Source: Pseudoalteromonas haloplanktis ATCC 14393
Lineage (GTDB): Bacteria; Pseudomonadota; Gammaproteobacteria; Enterobacterales; Alteromonadaceae
Assembly: GCF_000238355.1 (NCBI RefSeq)
Contig: NZ_AHCA01000004.1
Coordinates: 293,342 to 357,341 of the forward strand
Length of the DNA: 64,000 nucleotides
Direction of reading: 5' to 3'
This document shows, one piece after another, positions 1 through 11,006 of this stretch. Position 1 is the first letter of the stretch, and every line of letters begins with the position of its first letter. The notes under the pieces were generated by a model. The model saw nothing but the letters and a program-made list of their open reading frames with translations, was not told where the DNA came from and ran no database searches. A program made the translations under genes and the position numbers.

Positions 1-257
1 TGAATGAAGCCTGTCATGTAGCCAATTTATTAGGGGTCAATGTGCAGCTAGCCGATGCATTAGCAAACGCCTACCAAGTAATGAGTGACACCAAAGACAA
101 TTATTCATCTATGCACCAAGATATCGCTCATAACCGTATGACTGAAATTGATGCTATGTGTGGTTATATTTGTCAACAAGGCCAGCACCTCGGTATCAGT
201 ACACCTCATAATCAATCGCTTGTTGATGCGATCAGGCATAAAAAAAGCGCGATTTAA
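1..257 (+). CDS. panE: 2-dehydropantoate 2-reductase, C-terminal part (cut by window edge)
   Basis: This is the 3' end of a gene whose start lies before the window. The frame is open from base 3 and ends with TAA at 255-257. The visible 84 residues contain the conserved tail of ketopantoate reductase: SSMHQDIAHNRMTEIDAMCG followed by GISTPHNQSLVDAI. These residues form part of the helical substrate-binding domain. The enzyme reduces ketopantoate to pantoate with NADPH in the pantothenate/CoA pathway. In E. coli panE also lies near thiI, the next gene here, which supports the call. The NADPH-binding N-terminus cannot be seen. Confidence 0.88.
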   Translation, partial: NEACHVANLLGVNVQLADALANAYQVMSDTKDNYSSMHQDIAHNRMTEIDAMCGYICQQGQHLGISTPHNQSLVDAIRHKKSAI

Positions 258-267
258 CTCGCGCTTT
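244..267. terminator. bidirectional intrinsic terminator between panE and thiI
   Basis: A perfect 9-bp inverted repeat, AAAGCGCGA / TCGCGCTTT, encloses a 6-base loop. It is flanked by an A-run on the left, which becomes a T-run on the minus strand. It sits between two convergent genes and probably serves mainly the minus-strand thiI transcript. Confidence 0.75.
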
Positions 268-288
268 CCAATAATTCTATCAACTAAT

Positions 289-1746
289 TTATGGGCGATA
301 TACTTTTACATTGGCAAAGCCATTTTCATGTAAAATAAGCGCCTGTAGCTGACTCATGACCCCTTTAGCACAATATAAGTAGTAATCCTTATCCTGCGGC
401 AAATCACCAAACTTTGTGGCAAGGCGGAAAAACGGTAAATGCACAACTTCAATCCCGTCAATTTCAAGGGGGCTGGCGTCTTCTTCTTCTGGGGAGCGAA
501 TATCAACAACCACCGCATCAGCTGGTAAATCTGAAACCGATTCAGCTTCTTTAAGCTCTTGTTTTGCTTCAACGTCAATGTCACGTACATCCATAATACG
601 CGCATTTTCAACTACCGTATCCAGCACATCAAAATCAAATTTTTGTTCTTCAGCTTCTACTACCGCAACTTTCGCTTTAACAGTAGGCTTTTTAGAGATC
701 ACACCACAATACTCAGGCATGGTTTCAGCCATTTCTGCCGTGCCAATTCTGCGGGCAATATCGATAATCTCTTGCTTATCATGCTGAATGAGCGGGCGTA
801 ATATCAGTGTTTCAGTAACACGGTCAATCACGCTTAAGTTGGCTAATGTTTGACTTGATACCTGACCAAGACTCTCACCGGTAACCAAGGCTTGGATCCC
901 CATTTTTTCAGCAATTTTGCTACCAGCACGCATCATCATACGTTTTAAGATCACGCCCATTTGGCTGTTTTCAACATTCTCTAGGATTTCGGCAACAACG
1001 GGTTCAAAGTCAACACTGATAAATTTAACTTTGTGCGTTGAGCTAAACTGCTTCCAAATATAATAGCTGGCTTGTTTAACACCGATTTCGTGCGCCGCAC
1101 CACCGAGGTTAAAAAACAAAAAGTGAGTACGTGCGCCTTTGCGGATCATTTGATAGCTGGCAACGCCTGAGTCAAAGCCACCTGACATTAACGAAAGTAC
1201 ATCTTCTTGAGTAGGTAATGGGAACCCCGCCATACCAAGATGAGTATGCGTGACGATATACGCTTTATCATCTTTTATTTCAAGACGAATAACGACTTCA
1301 GGATTTTTTAATCTGACGCTTGCACCTTCTACATGCTGATTCAAACCGCCGCCAACATAGCGCTCAACATCGGTAGAAGTAAAATCATGATTACCTTGGC
1401 GCTTACAACGCACACAAAATGTTTTCCCCACTACAGTGTGACCAATCATATCGAGCGCTTTTTCGTAAATATCATGCAGGTTTTCGTAACGAGTTTCGGT
1501 CACCTCAATAAATTGCACTATACCGGGGATGCGTTGCAGGCCATTAATAAAATCAAGGCGCGTTTGTGCGTCATCAGATTTAGTTACAACCGATATATTG
1601 TCCCAGTTGTTTTGTACTTGTACTTTTTCGTCAATCTTACGTAATACAATTTTAATGTTATTTTCTAACAACTTAGTAAAACGTTTACGCACAGAGCGGC
1701 TTTTAATGGCTATTTCAGGATGGAGTTTGACGATAAATTTAAGCAT
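289..1746 (-). CDS. thiI: tRNA 4-thiouridine synthetase / thiamine thiazole sulfur transferase ThiI
   Basis: ThiI adenylates U8 of tRNA and transfers persulfide sulfur to make 4-thiouridine. It also supplies sulfur for the thiazole of thiamine. The 485-aa protein matches the long enterobacterial form: an N-terminal ferredoxin-like and THUMP region (about 1-165), a PP-loop ATPase with the SGGFDS motif, and a C-terminal rhodanese domain. Both functional cysteines are present: C347 in PEYCGVISKKPT and C459 in the rhodanese loop YLYCAKGVM, equivalent to E. coli C344 and C456. The start MLKFIVKLHPEIAIKS fits the family. It is transcribed alone and converges on panE. Confidence 0.97.
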   Translation of the reverse strand: MLKFIVKLHPEIAIKSRSVRKRFTKLLENNIKIVLRKIDEKVQVQNNWDNISVVTKSDDAQTRLDFINGLQRIPGIVQFIEVTETRYENLHDIYEKALDMIGHTVVGKTFCVRCKRQGNHDFTSTDVERYVGGGLNQHVEGASVRLKNPEVVIRLEIKDDKAYIVTHTHLGMAGFPLPTQEDVLSLMSGGFDSGVASYQMIRKGARTHFLFFNLGGAAHEIGVKQASYYIWKQFSSTHKVKFISVDFEPVVAEILENVENSQMGVILKRMMMRAGSKIAEKMGIQALVTGESLGQVSSQTLANLSVIDRVTETLILRPLIQHDKQEIIDIARRIGTAEMAETMPEYCGVISKKPTVKAKVAVVEAEEQKFDFDVLDTVVENARIMDVRDIDVEAKQELKEAESVSDLPADAVVVDIRSPEEEDASPLEIDGIEVVHLPFFRLATKFGDLPQDKDYYLYCAKGVMSQLQALILHENGFANVKVYRP

Positions 1747-1848
1747 AGTTTACTCGTTAGACAATATTTAAGGATTCACGCACCCACGTGTTGGGCGCGC
1801 GATTATAGCAAAAAATCTAACGTCTAGGAAATAAACAAAAGCCAATGC

Positions 1849-2502
1849 TTAGCTGGCAGGCTCTGTCTGCGCAGCGAGCGCGCTATATTTCTCACGTAAT
1901 AGGTTAATTTGTGGGATGCTTTGCTCTGTGCCAAACGCTTTAAAAAGTGCTAATACTTTCAAAATACCGTTATAAATATCTTGCTGCATGAGCTCACCGC
2001 TTAAGCGTCTCGCTTTAATATAAGGTGTCCAAAAGCTTACCGTGATTTTTAACATGTGAGCAAGTTCAATGGCATCCTCATCATCAATCGTGATCATGCC
2101 ACCTTCACGTAAACCAATCACAATTTCACGAACTTGGCTTAGCAAAGCCGCTTGAAATTCAATGTAGTCTTTTTTCAGTACTTCATCACGAGATAAAATA
2201 TCTCCCAAGTTGTCATAGAAAAAATGAAAACGCCACATCAATTCAAATAAGGCATCAAGGTACCCAGTTAAGTGTGTCAGTGCTTCATCATGCTTGGCCA
2301 TAGGCACAAATTGAGTGTGTAAATGCTGGCTGTATAAAGCAAAAATATGACGAATAATGTCTTCTTTATTTTTAAAGTGGTAATAAAGATTACCGGGACT
2401 GATCCCCATATGAGAAGCGATATGGTTAGTCGTAATTGCACGCTCACCGTGTTGATTAAATAGCATGATGCTAGTTTTAATAATTTTATCCTTGGTACTC
2501 AT
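1849..2502 (-). CDS. TetR-family transcriptional regulator
   Basis: The 217-aa protein has an N-terminal TetR helix-turn-helix (about residues 8-52), with the typical run ITTNHIASHMGISPGNLYYHF and then KNKEDI. The helical C-terminal region resembles the group of bacterial repressors with a TetR_bact-type ligand domain (family recalled, not searched). The gene is divergent from coaD across a 249-bp intergenic region, which could hold operators for itself and for coaD. The ligand and targets are not visible. No further gene follows it on this strand before thiI. Confidence 0.85.
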   Translation of the reverse strand: MSTKDKIIKTSIMLFNQHGERAITTNHIASHMGISPGNLYYHFKNKEDIIRHIFALYSQHLHTQFVPMAKHDEALTHLTGYLDALFELMWRFHFFYDNLGDILSRDEVLKKDYIEFQAALLSQVREIVIGLREGGMITIDDEDAIELAHMLKITVSFWTPYIKARRLSGELMQQDIYNGILKVLALFKAFGTEQSIPQINLLREKYSALAAQTEPAS

Positions 2503-2718
2503 ATCCTGCTGCTCTGGTTGTTTTAGTTAAGTAAATGCTCAGAATTCACTCAGTATTATTAGCCGCGCAGTATATACAAATATAATCCAATAAAATACCA
2601 CCTTGAAAATTTCTAACCCATAATTCGTAGTTGTTGCTTATAAATGAAATTAACTCATTTACAATCGAAGCTATGCAGTCGCAATTTGCAGGCTGATCTA
2701 GACAACAAAGACTGGTAA

Positions 2719-4625
<1,907 letters not shown>

Positions 4626-4630
4626 GCTCC

Positions 4631-4663
4631 ACTAAAGGCTTAATATTTATTTAGGCCTTTAGT
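4631..4663. terminator. hairpin between convergent genes
   Basis: The 9-bp inverted repeat ACTAAAGGC / GCCTTTAGT has a 15-base loop. Its right arm lies inside the last codons of the minus-strand membrane-protein gene. It has no clear T-run, so it is a moderate candidate for a shared terminator. Confidence 0.45.
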
Positions 4664-5142
4664 AAACCTGCTTTTCGTAACAACCTCATTAGCCCTAAGT
4701 AGTCTTTATTTAAGACTAAGGCCGTGATCATCATAATATCCACCAGATTGACACCAAAAGAATAAACAGGCCAAAGCCACCAATACTCTACATTTAAACG
4801 AATACACAAATCGTAATAAATAGCAGCCATTATCAAGGCATTTAAGCTTAGCCCACAAACAACATAGCAAATAGCTGGAAACGAGCTGATTCTTTTATGT
4901 TTGATCCATAAGCCTAGAGCCACAATGGTGAGAAGATCATATACCAGCCAGTTTAAATAATTTGGCGACACAACAGGAAAGAGATCGCTAATTACATAAG
5001 AAATAGCCATCATCATAGAAAGTATTACGATACTTTTATTTGGATTATTTATATACAACACTAGGTTGTACAAAAAAACCATTAGAAAGCCCCACTCGAT
5101 AAAAACACCGATATAAGGGCCTATAATGTCGTTTATATACAT
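4651..5142 (-). CDS. multi-pass membrane protein of unknown function (paralog A)
   Basis: I do not recognise this 163-aa family. It is very hydrophobic, with about five predicted transmembrane segments (near 12-30, 38-55, 65-82, 92-110 and 125-145). It is clearly a paralog of the upstream neighbour at 5148-5681. Shared motifs in the same order are YLNW-x2-YD, YYDL-x-I, YSFGV-x3-D-x2-MI-x-AL and D-x-LGL-x-RL. Only 5 bases separate the two genes, so they form an operon with the 69-aa gene before them. No catalytic motif is obvious. Confidence 0.75.
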   Translation of the reverse strand: MYINDIIGPYIGVFIEWGFLMVFLYNLVLYINNPNKSIVILSMMMAISYVISDLFPVVSPNYLNWLVYDLLTIVALGLWIKHKRISSFPAICYVVCGLSLNALIMAAIYYDLCIRLNVEYWWLWPVYSFGVNLVDIMMITALVLNKDYLGLMRLLRKAGLLKA

Positions 5143-5147
5143 AAACG

Positions 5148-5681
5148 CTAAAGAGAATGTCTTATTTGTTGTCCTTTAAATAATGCTTTAATTCCATTTT
5201 TAAGCCTAATCAAACCTAAAATATCCCGATCGACAATTAGAGCTACAATCATCGTAAAGTCGAGGAAATAAACACCAAAAGAATATATATCCCACAGCAC
5301 CCATGGAGTAGTATTTCCTGCAATTCGCAAATCATAATACATCAAAGACGACAAGATTGTATTAACACTTAAAACAAAAATAACATAGAAAAATGCTGGG
5401 GGCTTGCAATTGTTTTTTACGAAATGAGCACTAATAGTTATTAGTGTTATTGTTATGATATCGTAAATAGCCCAATTAAGATAAACATTCGAATTAGCAA
5501 ACCACGTGAATAAATGATCACTTATAAAGTAAGACAAGAATACAATAAAAGAAGAGAGCAACAGAACATTATTTCTTTTTAAATCTGCAATCCATAGAAA
5601 GAGATTAAAAAAGAAGGCCATCATCAACCCCCAAACAACCAGCGCTGATAACGAAAGTCCGAAATGTTCTGTTAAATACAT
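5148..5681 (-). CDS. multi-pass membrane protein of unknown function (paralog B)
   Basis: This 177-aa hydrophobic protein is paralogous to the gene at 4651-5142 and shares its conserved Asn-Trp, Tyr-Asp, YYDL and YSFGV positions. The conserved polar and aromatic residues lie in or next to membrane segments, which suggests a membrane-embedded sensing, transport or scaffold role, but this is inference. Its tail carries extra basic residues (KNGIKALFKGQQIRHSL). It lies 16 bases after the 69-aa gene. The Shine-Dalgarno sequence is weak, so it may depend on coupling. Confidence 0.75.
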   Translation of the reverse strand: MYLTEHFGLSLSALVVWGLMMAFFFNLFLWIADLKRNNVLLLSSFIVFLSYFISDHLFTWFANSNVYLNWAIYDIITITLITISAHFVKNNCKPPAFFYVIFVLSVNTILSSLMYYDLRIAGNTTPWVLWDIYSFGVYFLDFTMIVALIVDRDILGLIRLKNGIKALFKGQQIRHSL

Positions 5682-5697
5682 CTATAACTCATTGCTA

Positions 5698-5907
5698 TTA
5701 TTTTGGGCGCTTATCTGGATCTAAGACAATAATCCCGCCACGTTGAATTTCAGCTTCGCCTTTTGATGCTAGCAAAGCCTCATTAGATATAGACACTGTA
5801 TCAGATTGTAGGGTTTTATTACTAGCGCTTTGTTCAAGTGCTGGCTTTGATTGTTGCATAGAGTTGTATGCTTGCATTTGTAGCTGGCTGTTTGCAGTAA
5901 TTTGCAT
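5698..5907 (-). CDS. 69-aa soluble protein of unknown function
   Basis: The small polar protein starts MQITANSQLQMQAYNSMQQS, is rich in Gln, Asn and Ser, and has no signal peptide or membrane segment. A well-placed ribosome site (GAAAGGATC) precedes the ATG. The central stretch DTVSISNEALLAS resembles a short motif I have seen in small exported or flagella-related proteins, but this is too weak to assign a role. It is the first gene of a probable operon with the two paralogous membrane proteins, so it may be their partner. The 270 bp upstream, before argH, should hold its promoter. Confidence 0.65.
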   Translation of the reverse strand: MQITANSQLQMQAYNSMQQSKPALEQSASNKTLQSDTVSISNEALLASKGEAEIQRGGIIVLDPDKRPK

Positions 5908-6132
5908 GAGATTGATCCTTTCAATAAATGTTGAATTAGTAACTAGTTAGTAAGTTACAGTTGCTTTAGCGCTCTGATTATTTTTTGGCGCTTTTAAAGA
6001 TGAACTCACGCTGAGCCACCTTACACTTTATATAAAGCAATTACCGATCCAACATTTTTATAAACGATCTATTTTGATCCTTATTCGTACAAAAAACAAA
6101 CCAACAGGTCATACCAGATGAATTTGGACATA

Positions 6133-6164
6133 AAAAAACGCACAGGGGTAACCGTACGTTTTTT
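6133..6164 (-). terminator. possible terminator of the arg operon
   Basis: Two 8-base arms, AAAAAACG and CGTTTTTT, are separated by 16 bases just after the argH stop. On the minus strand this gives a stem ending in a T-run. The stem is AT-rich and the loop long, so support is moderate. Confidence 0.45.
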
Positions 6165-6177
6165 ACATCCAGGGATT

Positions 6178-8043
6178 TTAAGCTACGTTTTTACACGGGA
6201 TCTCCGTATTCCGACTTGGCTTCAAAATAAATTCCATTGCGACTTCATCACAATTGTCTCTGCGTAAACATAGTTCACAATCTTTCATTACCTTTTCAGG
6301 TAAGCTGTCTTTAGTACAGAATGTGAAACCTTGTTTTTCAAAGAAATCAGGTACTCGCGTCAAAACGATGATGCGATTAAGTGCCAATTTTTTGGCTTTA
6401 ACTAATAAGTGTTCAACCAATTGGCGGCCTTGCCCAGTAATTCCTGTATCAGGATCTATACCAAGAGAACGAATTTCAGCAAGGCCAGTATCATAAATAT
6501 AAAGCGACGCACAGCCTGAAACCTTTCCAGCAACTTCTGTCACAGCGAACTCATTAATTGAGTGCACCATATCACTTTTAGCTCGCGGTAAGTTTTCACC
6601 TACAGTAGCCCAGTGCTGGATTAGCTTAGCTATCGACTCAACATCATCAAGATTGGCGTCACGAACCGTTATTTGCTGTTTTTTTTTGGCATCTTTGACA
6701 GCAATAGTTACTTGCTCTAAAGATGTACCACCAAGTGCTTGACGTGCTTTTAGACACGCGTCTATTTCTAATACAGGATATACATCTTGTTCAAAAATAC
6801 TATGCACAGACTTAAATTGTTCTAAACTTAAATCTTCTAAGTTATTCCCTTGCGCAATAGCCATTTGTACCAGTACGCCAACGATATGATGACCTTCTCT
6901 AAAAGGAATACCTTTAGCAACTAGATAGTCAGCCAATTCGGTCGCATTTGAATGACCACCTTTAGCTGCTGCAAGCGTACGTTCGCCATTAACTTTCACG
7001 CCTTTAATACATGCTTGCGCCATATGAATACAAGCAAGCCAAGTTGGCATAGCGTCAAACAAGCCTTCTTTATCTTCTTGCATATCTTTGTTATAGGCCA
7101 ATGGCAAGGCTTTCAACGTCATCATCATAGCGCTAAATGAGCCAAATACTCGGCCCGTTTTGCCACGAATAAGCTCTAGTGCATCTGGGTTTTTCTTTTG
7201 CGGCATCAATGATGAGCCTGAAGTGACATTATCTGCCAATTCAATAAAACCAGCTTCACCCGAGTTATAAAAAATTAAATCTTCTGCCATGCGAGATAAA
7301 TGAATCATGGAGATAGACGCACAACTTAATAGCTCAACAACAAAGTCACGATCTGATACGGCATCTAAACTATTTTTAGTTGCAGCGGTAAAACCTAGCC
7401 CAACGGCAAGTGCTTGCCGATCAATTGGGTACGCAGTGCCGGCAAGTGCACCACTGCCAAGCGGACAAAAATTCATCCGGGCTTTCGCATCCGCTAAGCG
7501 ACTTTCATCACGCTCAAGCATTTCAACGTATGCCATACACCAGTGGCTAAATAATAATGGCTGTGCACGTTGCAAATGAGTATAACCTGGTAAAATTGTA
7601 CCCAGCTCACGCTCTGCCAACGCAATAAACTCACCTTTTAATTGCCCTAACGCTTCTAAAAGATGATCCGCAGTATCACGACACCATAATCTAAAATCGG
7701 TTGCAACTTGGTCGTTACGGCTACGCCCTGTGTGTAATTTTTTAGCAAGATCGCCTACTTTTTCAATTAAAGCAGCTTCAACATGTGAATGAATATCTTC
7801 AGCGCCTGACGTCGCCACAGCTTGTGGGTCCGCTTTTACTTCATCGAGTAATTCATATAATGCAGCCACGAGCGATTGATGCTCATCACTTGTTAGTACA
7901 TCAACTTGCTTAAGAGCACCTGCCCACGCAACAGAGCCAACAATGTCTTGCTCTGCGAGTTGATAATCGAAGGGAAGTGAGTCGTTAAATTGTTTAAACG
8001 CCTCATCTGGACCCGTAGAAAAACGTCCGCCCCATAATGCCAT
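6178..8043 (-). CDS. argH: argininosuccinate lyase fused to N-acetylglutamate synthase domain, ArgH(A)
   Basis: The 621-aa protein is a fusion. Residues 1 to about 458 are argininosuccinate lyase, which cleaves argininosuccinate to arginine and fumarate. It has the fumarase/ASL signature [12 protein letters not shown] and the SRNDQVATD block. Residues about 465-621 form a GNAT acetyltransferase domain ([38 protein letters not shown]), which in Vibrio, Shewanella, Moritella and relatives supplies N-acetylglutamate synthase activity, the first pathway step. Ordinary ArgH is about 460 aa, so the extension is clear. The start has a good ribosome site (GGAGATATTTC-ATG). It is the last gene of argCBFGH(A). 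Confidence 0.96.
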   Translation of the reverse strand: MALWGGRFSTGPDEAFKQFNDSLPFDYQLAEQDIVGSVAWAGALKQVDVLTSDEHQSLVAALYELLDEVKADPQAVATSGAEDIHSHVEAALIEKVGDLAKKLHTGRSRNDQVATDFRLWCRDTADHLLEALGQLKGEFIALAERELGTILPGYTHLQRAQPLLFSHWCMAYVEMLERDESRLADAKARMNFCPLGSGALAGTAYPIDRQALAVGLGFTAATKNSLDAVSDRDFVVELLSCASISMIHLSRMAEDLIFYNSGEAGFIELADNVTSGSSLMPQKKNPDALELIRGKTGRVFGSFSAMMMTLKALPLAYNKDMQEDKEGLFDAMPTWLACIHMAQACIKGVKVNGERTLAAAKGGHSNATELADYLVAKGIPFREGHHIVGVLVQMAIAQGNNLEDLSLEQFKSVHSIFEQDVYPVLEIDACLKARQALGGTSLEQVTIAVKDAKKKQQITVRDANLDDVESIAKLIQHWATVGENLPRAKSDMVHSINEFAVTEVAGKVSGCASLYIYDTGLAEIRSLGIDPDTGITGQGRQLVEHLLVKAKKLALNRIIVLTRVPDFFEKQGFTFCTKDSLPEKVMKDCELCLRRDNCDEVAMEFILKPSRNTEIPCKNVA

Positions 8044-8097
8044 GAAATATCTCCAAACCCTGAAATTGCCCCGCTTGTTGACGGGGCTGTAGTAAAA

Positions 8098-9300
8098 TTA
8101 CTTCTTCGCTAGTGCTGAAATTCTGCTTGAAAGCGAGAATAAACGAATAAAGCCTTCAGCATGCGATTGGTCATACACATCATCTGCACCAAACGTTGCA
8201 AAATCTTCGCTGTATAAACTATTTGGTGATTTCTTCTGTACTGCTGTTACTTGACCTTTGTACAGCTTCAGCACAACTTCACCGGTCGCCACTGTTGATA
8301 GCGCTTCAGCACCTGCTAAAATTGAATCTTTAAGCGGTGTAAACCAGCGACCGTCATACACTAAGTGTGAGAACTCGCCGCCCAGTACTTCTTTCCATTT
8401 ACGGCTGGCTTTATCAAGCACAAGCTCGTCAATTGCTTGTAATGCCGCCATGATCACTGTTCCACCTGGTGTTTCATAACAACCACGAGACTTCATACCC
8501 ACTAAACGGTTTTCAACGATATCAACACGACCAACGCCATGCGGGGATGCAATATCATTAAGCTTAACTAAACAATCATACGGTTTAAGTTGCTCGCCAT
8601 TAACAGCAACAACTTCACCTTCAACAACATTTAGGGTGACAAATTCTGGCTCATTAGGCGCTTGCTCTGGTGAGTTAGTCCATGTCCATACTTGATCACT
8701 TGGTTGACACCACGGATCTTCAAGCTCACCACCTTCGTGAGAAATATGCCATGCATTTGCATCACGGCTGTAGATTTTAGTTGCCGATGCTGAACATGGA
8801 ATATTACGCTCAGCTAAGTAATCAAGTAACGATTCACGGCTTGATAAATCCCACTCACGCCACGGTGCAATCACTTGCAGATCAGGGGCAAGCGCGGCAA
8901 AACAAGACTCAAAACGTACTTGGTCATTACCTTTACCAGTACAACCATGAGACAGAGCATCGGCACCTACTTTACGGGCAATTTCAACTTGCGCCTTTGC
9001 GATAATAGGACGCGCCATTGATGTACCCAGTAAATAAGTACCTTCGTAGATTGAACCGGTTTTTAAGGTTGGGTAGATGTAATCACTGACCATTTCATCT
9101 TTTAGGTCAACAACATAACATTCTGATGCACCTGATGCGATAGCTTTTGCTTCAACGCCTTCAAGCTCTTCAGCGCCTTGACCTACATCGGCCACGAACG
9201 CAATAACTTCACAGCCGTAATTTTCTTTTAACCATGGCACGATGGCCGACGTATCTAAACCACCAGAATAGGCTAATACAACTTTTTTAATAGAACTCAT
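8098..9300 (-). CDS. argG: argininosuccinate synthase
   Basis: ArgG ligates citrulline and aspartate with ATP to give argininosuccinate. The protein begins [20 protein letters not shown] with the ATP-pyrophosphatase P-loop SGGLDTS, and is about 400 aa, the usual length. I chose the ATG at 9300 because AAGG lies just upstream and the homologous N-terminus starts there. An in-frame start 18 bases earlier would add six unrelated residues. It follows argF by 10 bases and precedes argH within the operon. Confidence 0.97.
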   Translation of the reverse strand: MSSIKKVVLAYSGGLDTSAIVPWLKENYGCEVIAFVADVGQGAEELEGVEAKAIASGASECYVVDLKDEMVSDYIYPTLKTGSIYEGTYLLGTSMARPIIAKAQVEIARKVGADALSHGCTGKGNDQVRFESCFAALAPDLQVIAPWREWDLSSRESLLDYLAERNIPCSASATKIYSRDANAWHISHEGGELEDPWCQPSDQVWTWTNSPEQAPNEPEFVTLNVVEGEVVAVNGEQLKPYDCLVKLNDIASPHGVGRVDIVENRLVGMKSRGCYETPGGTVIMAALQAIDELVLDKASRKWKEVLGGEFSHLVYDGRWFTPLKDSILAGAEALSTVATGEVVLKLYKGQVTAVQKKSPNSLYSEDFATFGADDVYDQSHAEGFIRLFSLSSRISALAKK

Positions 9301-9310
9301 TGGTGATACC

Positions 9311-10231
9311 TTACACAAAATTTGGATTTAATAATGAAACAAGCAACGCGTTTTGCGCATGCATACGGTTTTCTGCTTGTTGAATAATTTTTGACGCCGG
9401 GCCATCCATTACTTCTGAAGTAATTTCAAACTCACGGTGTGCAGGCTGACAATGCAAAACAGTATCTGCCCCTGTTTGTTTAAGTAATGCGGCATTTAAT
9501 TGATACGGCATATACTTGTCTTTTACTTGTTCAAGCGGCGTGTCATCACCCATTGATACCCATGTATCTGCATACACGGCATTTGCACCAACAGCGGCTT
9601 CAACACGGTCGCTGACCATTACTGATGCGCCATTCATTGCTGCAATTTGCTCTGCTTGCTTCAGAATTTGCGAATCTGGTGAGCTGCCTTTTGGGCATAC
9701 GGCAACAAAATCAGTTCCTAAGGTTGCAGCGAGTAACATCAGTGAATGTGTTACATTATTACCCTCACCTAAATAAGCTAACTTTAATTGGCTTACATCA
9801 CCGTATACTTCTTGCAATGTTAAAAAGTCAGCCAAAGCTTGGCACGGGTGGTATAAATCACACAAACTGTTGACCACAGGAACGCTCGAAAATTCAGCAA
9901 GTGTGGTTAACGTTTTATGCTGATATACACGTGCAACAATACCATCTGCCCAACTTGCAATGTTTAAAGCAAAATCTTTTACAGATTCACGCGCGCCCAT
10001 AGCGCCATTTTGTGAATCAAGATATACAGCATGGCCACCTAACTTATTGATACCTATATCAAACGATAAACGCGTACGTAAGCTTGGTTTTTCAAATAAA
10101 GTAACCACTGACTTACCAGCCAATGCTTGGCTAAAATCAATAGGGTTTGCTTTAATTTTTTGCGCTAAATTAAGTAATTTCAGTGCGCCTTGTTGGTCTA
10201 ATTCTAGACCCGATAAAAAATGATTAAACAT
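9311..10231 (-). CDS. argF: ornithine carbamoyltransferase
   Basis: ArgF transfers a carbamoyl group from carbamoyl phosphate to ornithine to give citrulline. From the ATG at 10231, with AGG upstream and 7 bases after the argB stop, the protein has 306 residues. Carbamoyl phosphate motifs are KPSLRTR (50-54) and HPCQ (128-131). The ornithine loop is DTWVSMGDD. The active-site motif usually written HCLPA reads HCQPA here (260-264), with Gln at the position of the common Leu. A longer reading frame beginning in argB is possible but would run through the argB coding end. Confidence 0.94.
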   Translation of the reverse strand: MFNHFLSGLELDQQGALKLLNLAQKIKANPIDFSQALAGKSVVTLFEKPSLRTRLSFDIGINKLGGHAVYLDSQNGAMGARESVKDFALNIASWADGIVARVYQHKTLTTLAEFSSVPVVNSLCDLYHPCQALADFLTLQEVYGDVSQLKLAYLGEGNNVTHSLMLLAATLGTDFVAVCPKGSSPDSQILKQAEQIAAMNGASVMVSDRVEAAVGANAVYADTWVSMGDDTPLEQVKDKYMPYQLNAALLKQTGADTVLHCQPAHREFEITSEVMDGPASKIIQQAENRMHAQNALLVSLLNPNFV

Positions 10232-10238
10232 ATAAAAC

Positions 10239-11000
10239 CTATGGTGTAATTTTTGTTCCGACGTGCTCACCCGCAAGTAAAGCGACTAAATTCTCTGGCT
10301 TTTGCCAGCTCGAGATGTAAACGCCACGTCGTAAGTGCTGGGCAGCAAGAAGACTGGTCTTAACTTTGACCTCCATCCCACCCAAAATTACTCCTTCTGC
10401 GATCAACGTATTGATCTGATTTGTATCAAGCTGATGTAACGGCTGCTTATTTGCATCAAGTACAGCTTCTACATCAGTCATAAAAATAATTTCAGCATTT
10501 AGCTCTTTAGCAATGGCTGCTGCTGCTTCATCTGCATTTACGTTATACCAAAGCCCATCTTCACCAAAACCAATAGAACTAACTAAAGGAAGACGACCTA
10601 ATTTTAACAATTGCGGTATTACACTTTGTACACCACCGTCACATTGTCCAACTTGACCAAGTGCTTTTAGCTTTTGTGATGAAATAATGCCCGCTTCATA
10701 TAAACTAAGACCTACAGGTTTATGCCCTGCGACAATTGCCTGACTCATCAATTGTTTATTTGCACAGCCTGCTAATGCGCCGACTATATATGGCATTTGC
10801 TCTTTAGGGCTAATACGTAAGCCCTGATGTTTTGCACTGGCAAAGCCCGCTTCTTTTAGCCAGCTATCAACCAATGCGCCACCACCATGCACAATCACAA
10901 ACTGTGCTTGAGTTTGTGATGCCAGCGCCTCAAATAACGCTTTTGCCGCGTCTTCCGTATTGAGTACTGCACCACCGAGTTTAATGACCCATGTTTGCAT
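10239..11000 (-). CDS. argB: acetylglutamate kinase
   Basis: ArgB phosphorylates N-acetylglutamate, the second step of arginine synthesis. The 253-aa protein has the amino-acid kinase fold markers: IKLGGAVL at the N-terminus, VHGGGALVD in the glycine-rich substrate loop, and NVNADEAAAAIA near the ATP site. The length matches the short, E. coli-like ArgB, a form generally not feedback-inhibited by arginine. It lies 6 bases after argC and 7 before argF, in one operon. Confidence 0.97.
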   Translation of the reverse strand: MQTWVIKLGGAVLNTEDAAKALFEALASQTQAQFVIVHGGGALVDSWLKEAGFASAKHQGLRISPKEQMPYIVGALAGCANKQLMSQAIVAGHKPVGLSLYEAGIISSQKLKALGQVGQCDGGVQSVIPQLLKLGRLPLVSSIGFGEDGLWYNVNADEAAAAIAKELNAEIIFMTDVEAVLDANKQPLHQLDTNQINTLIAEGVILGGMEVKVKTSLLAAQHLRRGVYISSWQKPENLVALLAGEHVGTKITP

Positions 11001-11006
11001 TACTAG

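Noticed and set aside
10232..10276. 15-residue N-terminal extension of ArgF into argB
   Set aside because: The ATG at 10231 has a proper ribosome site and matches the usual ArgF start. The extension would overlap the argB end.
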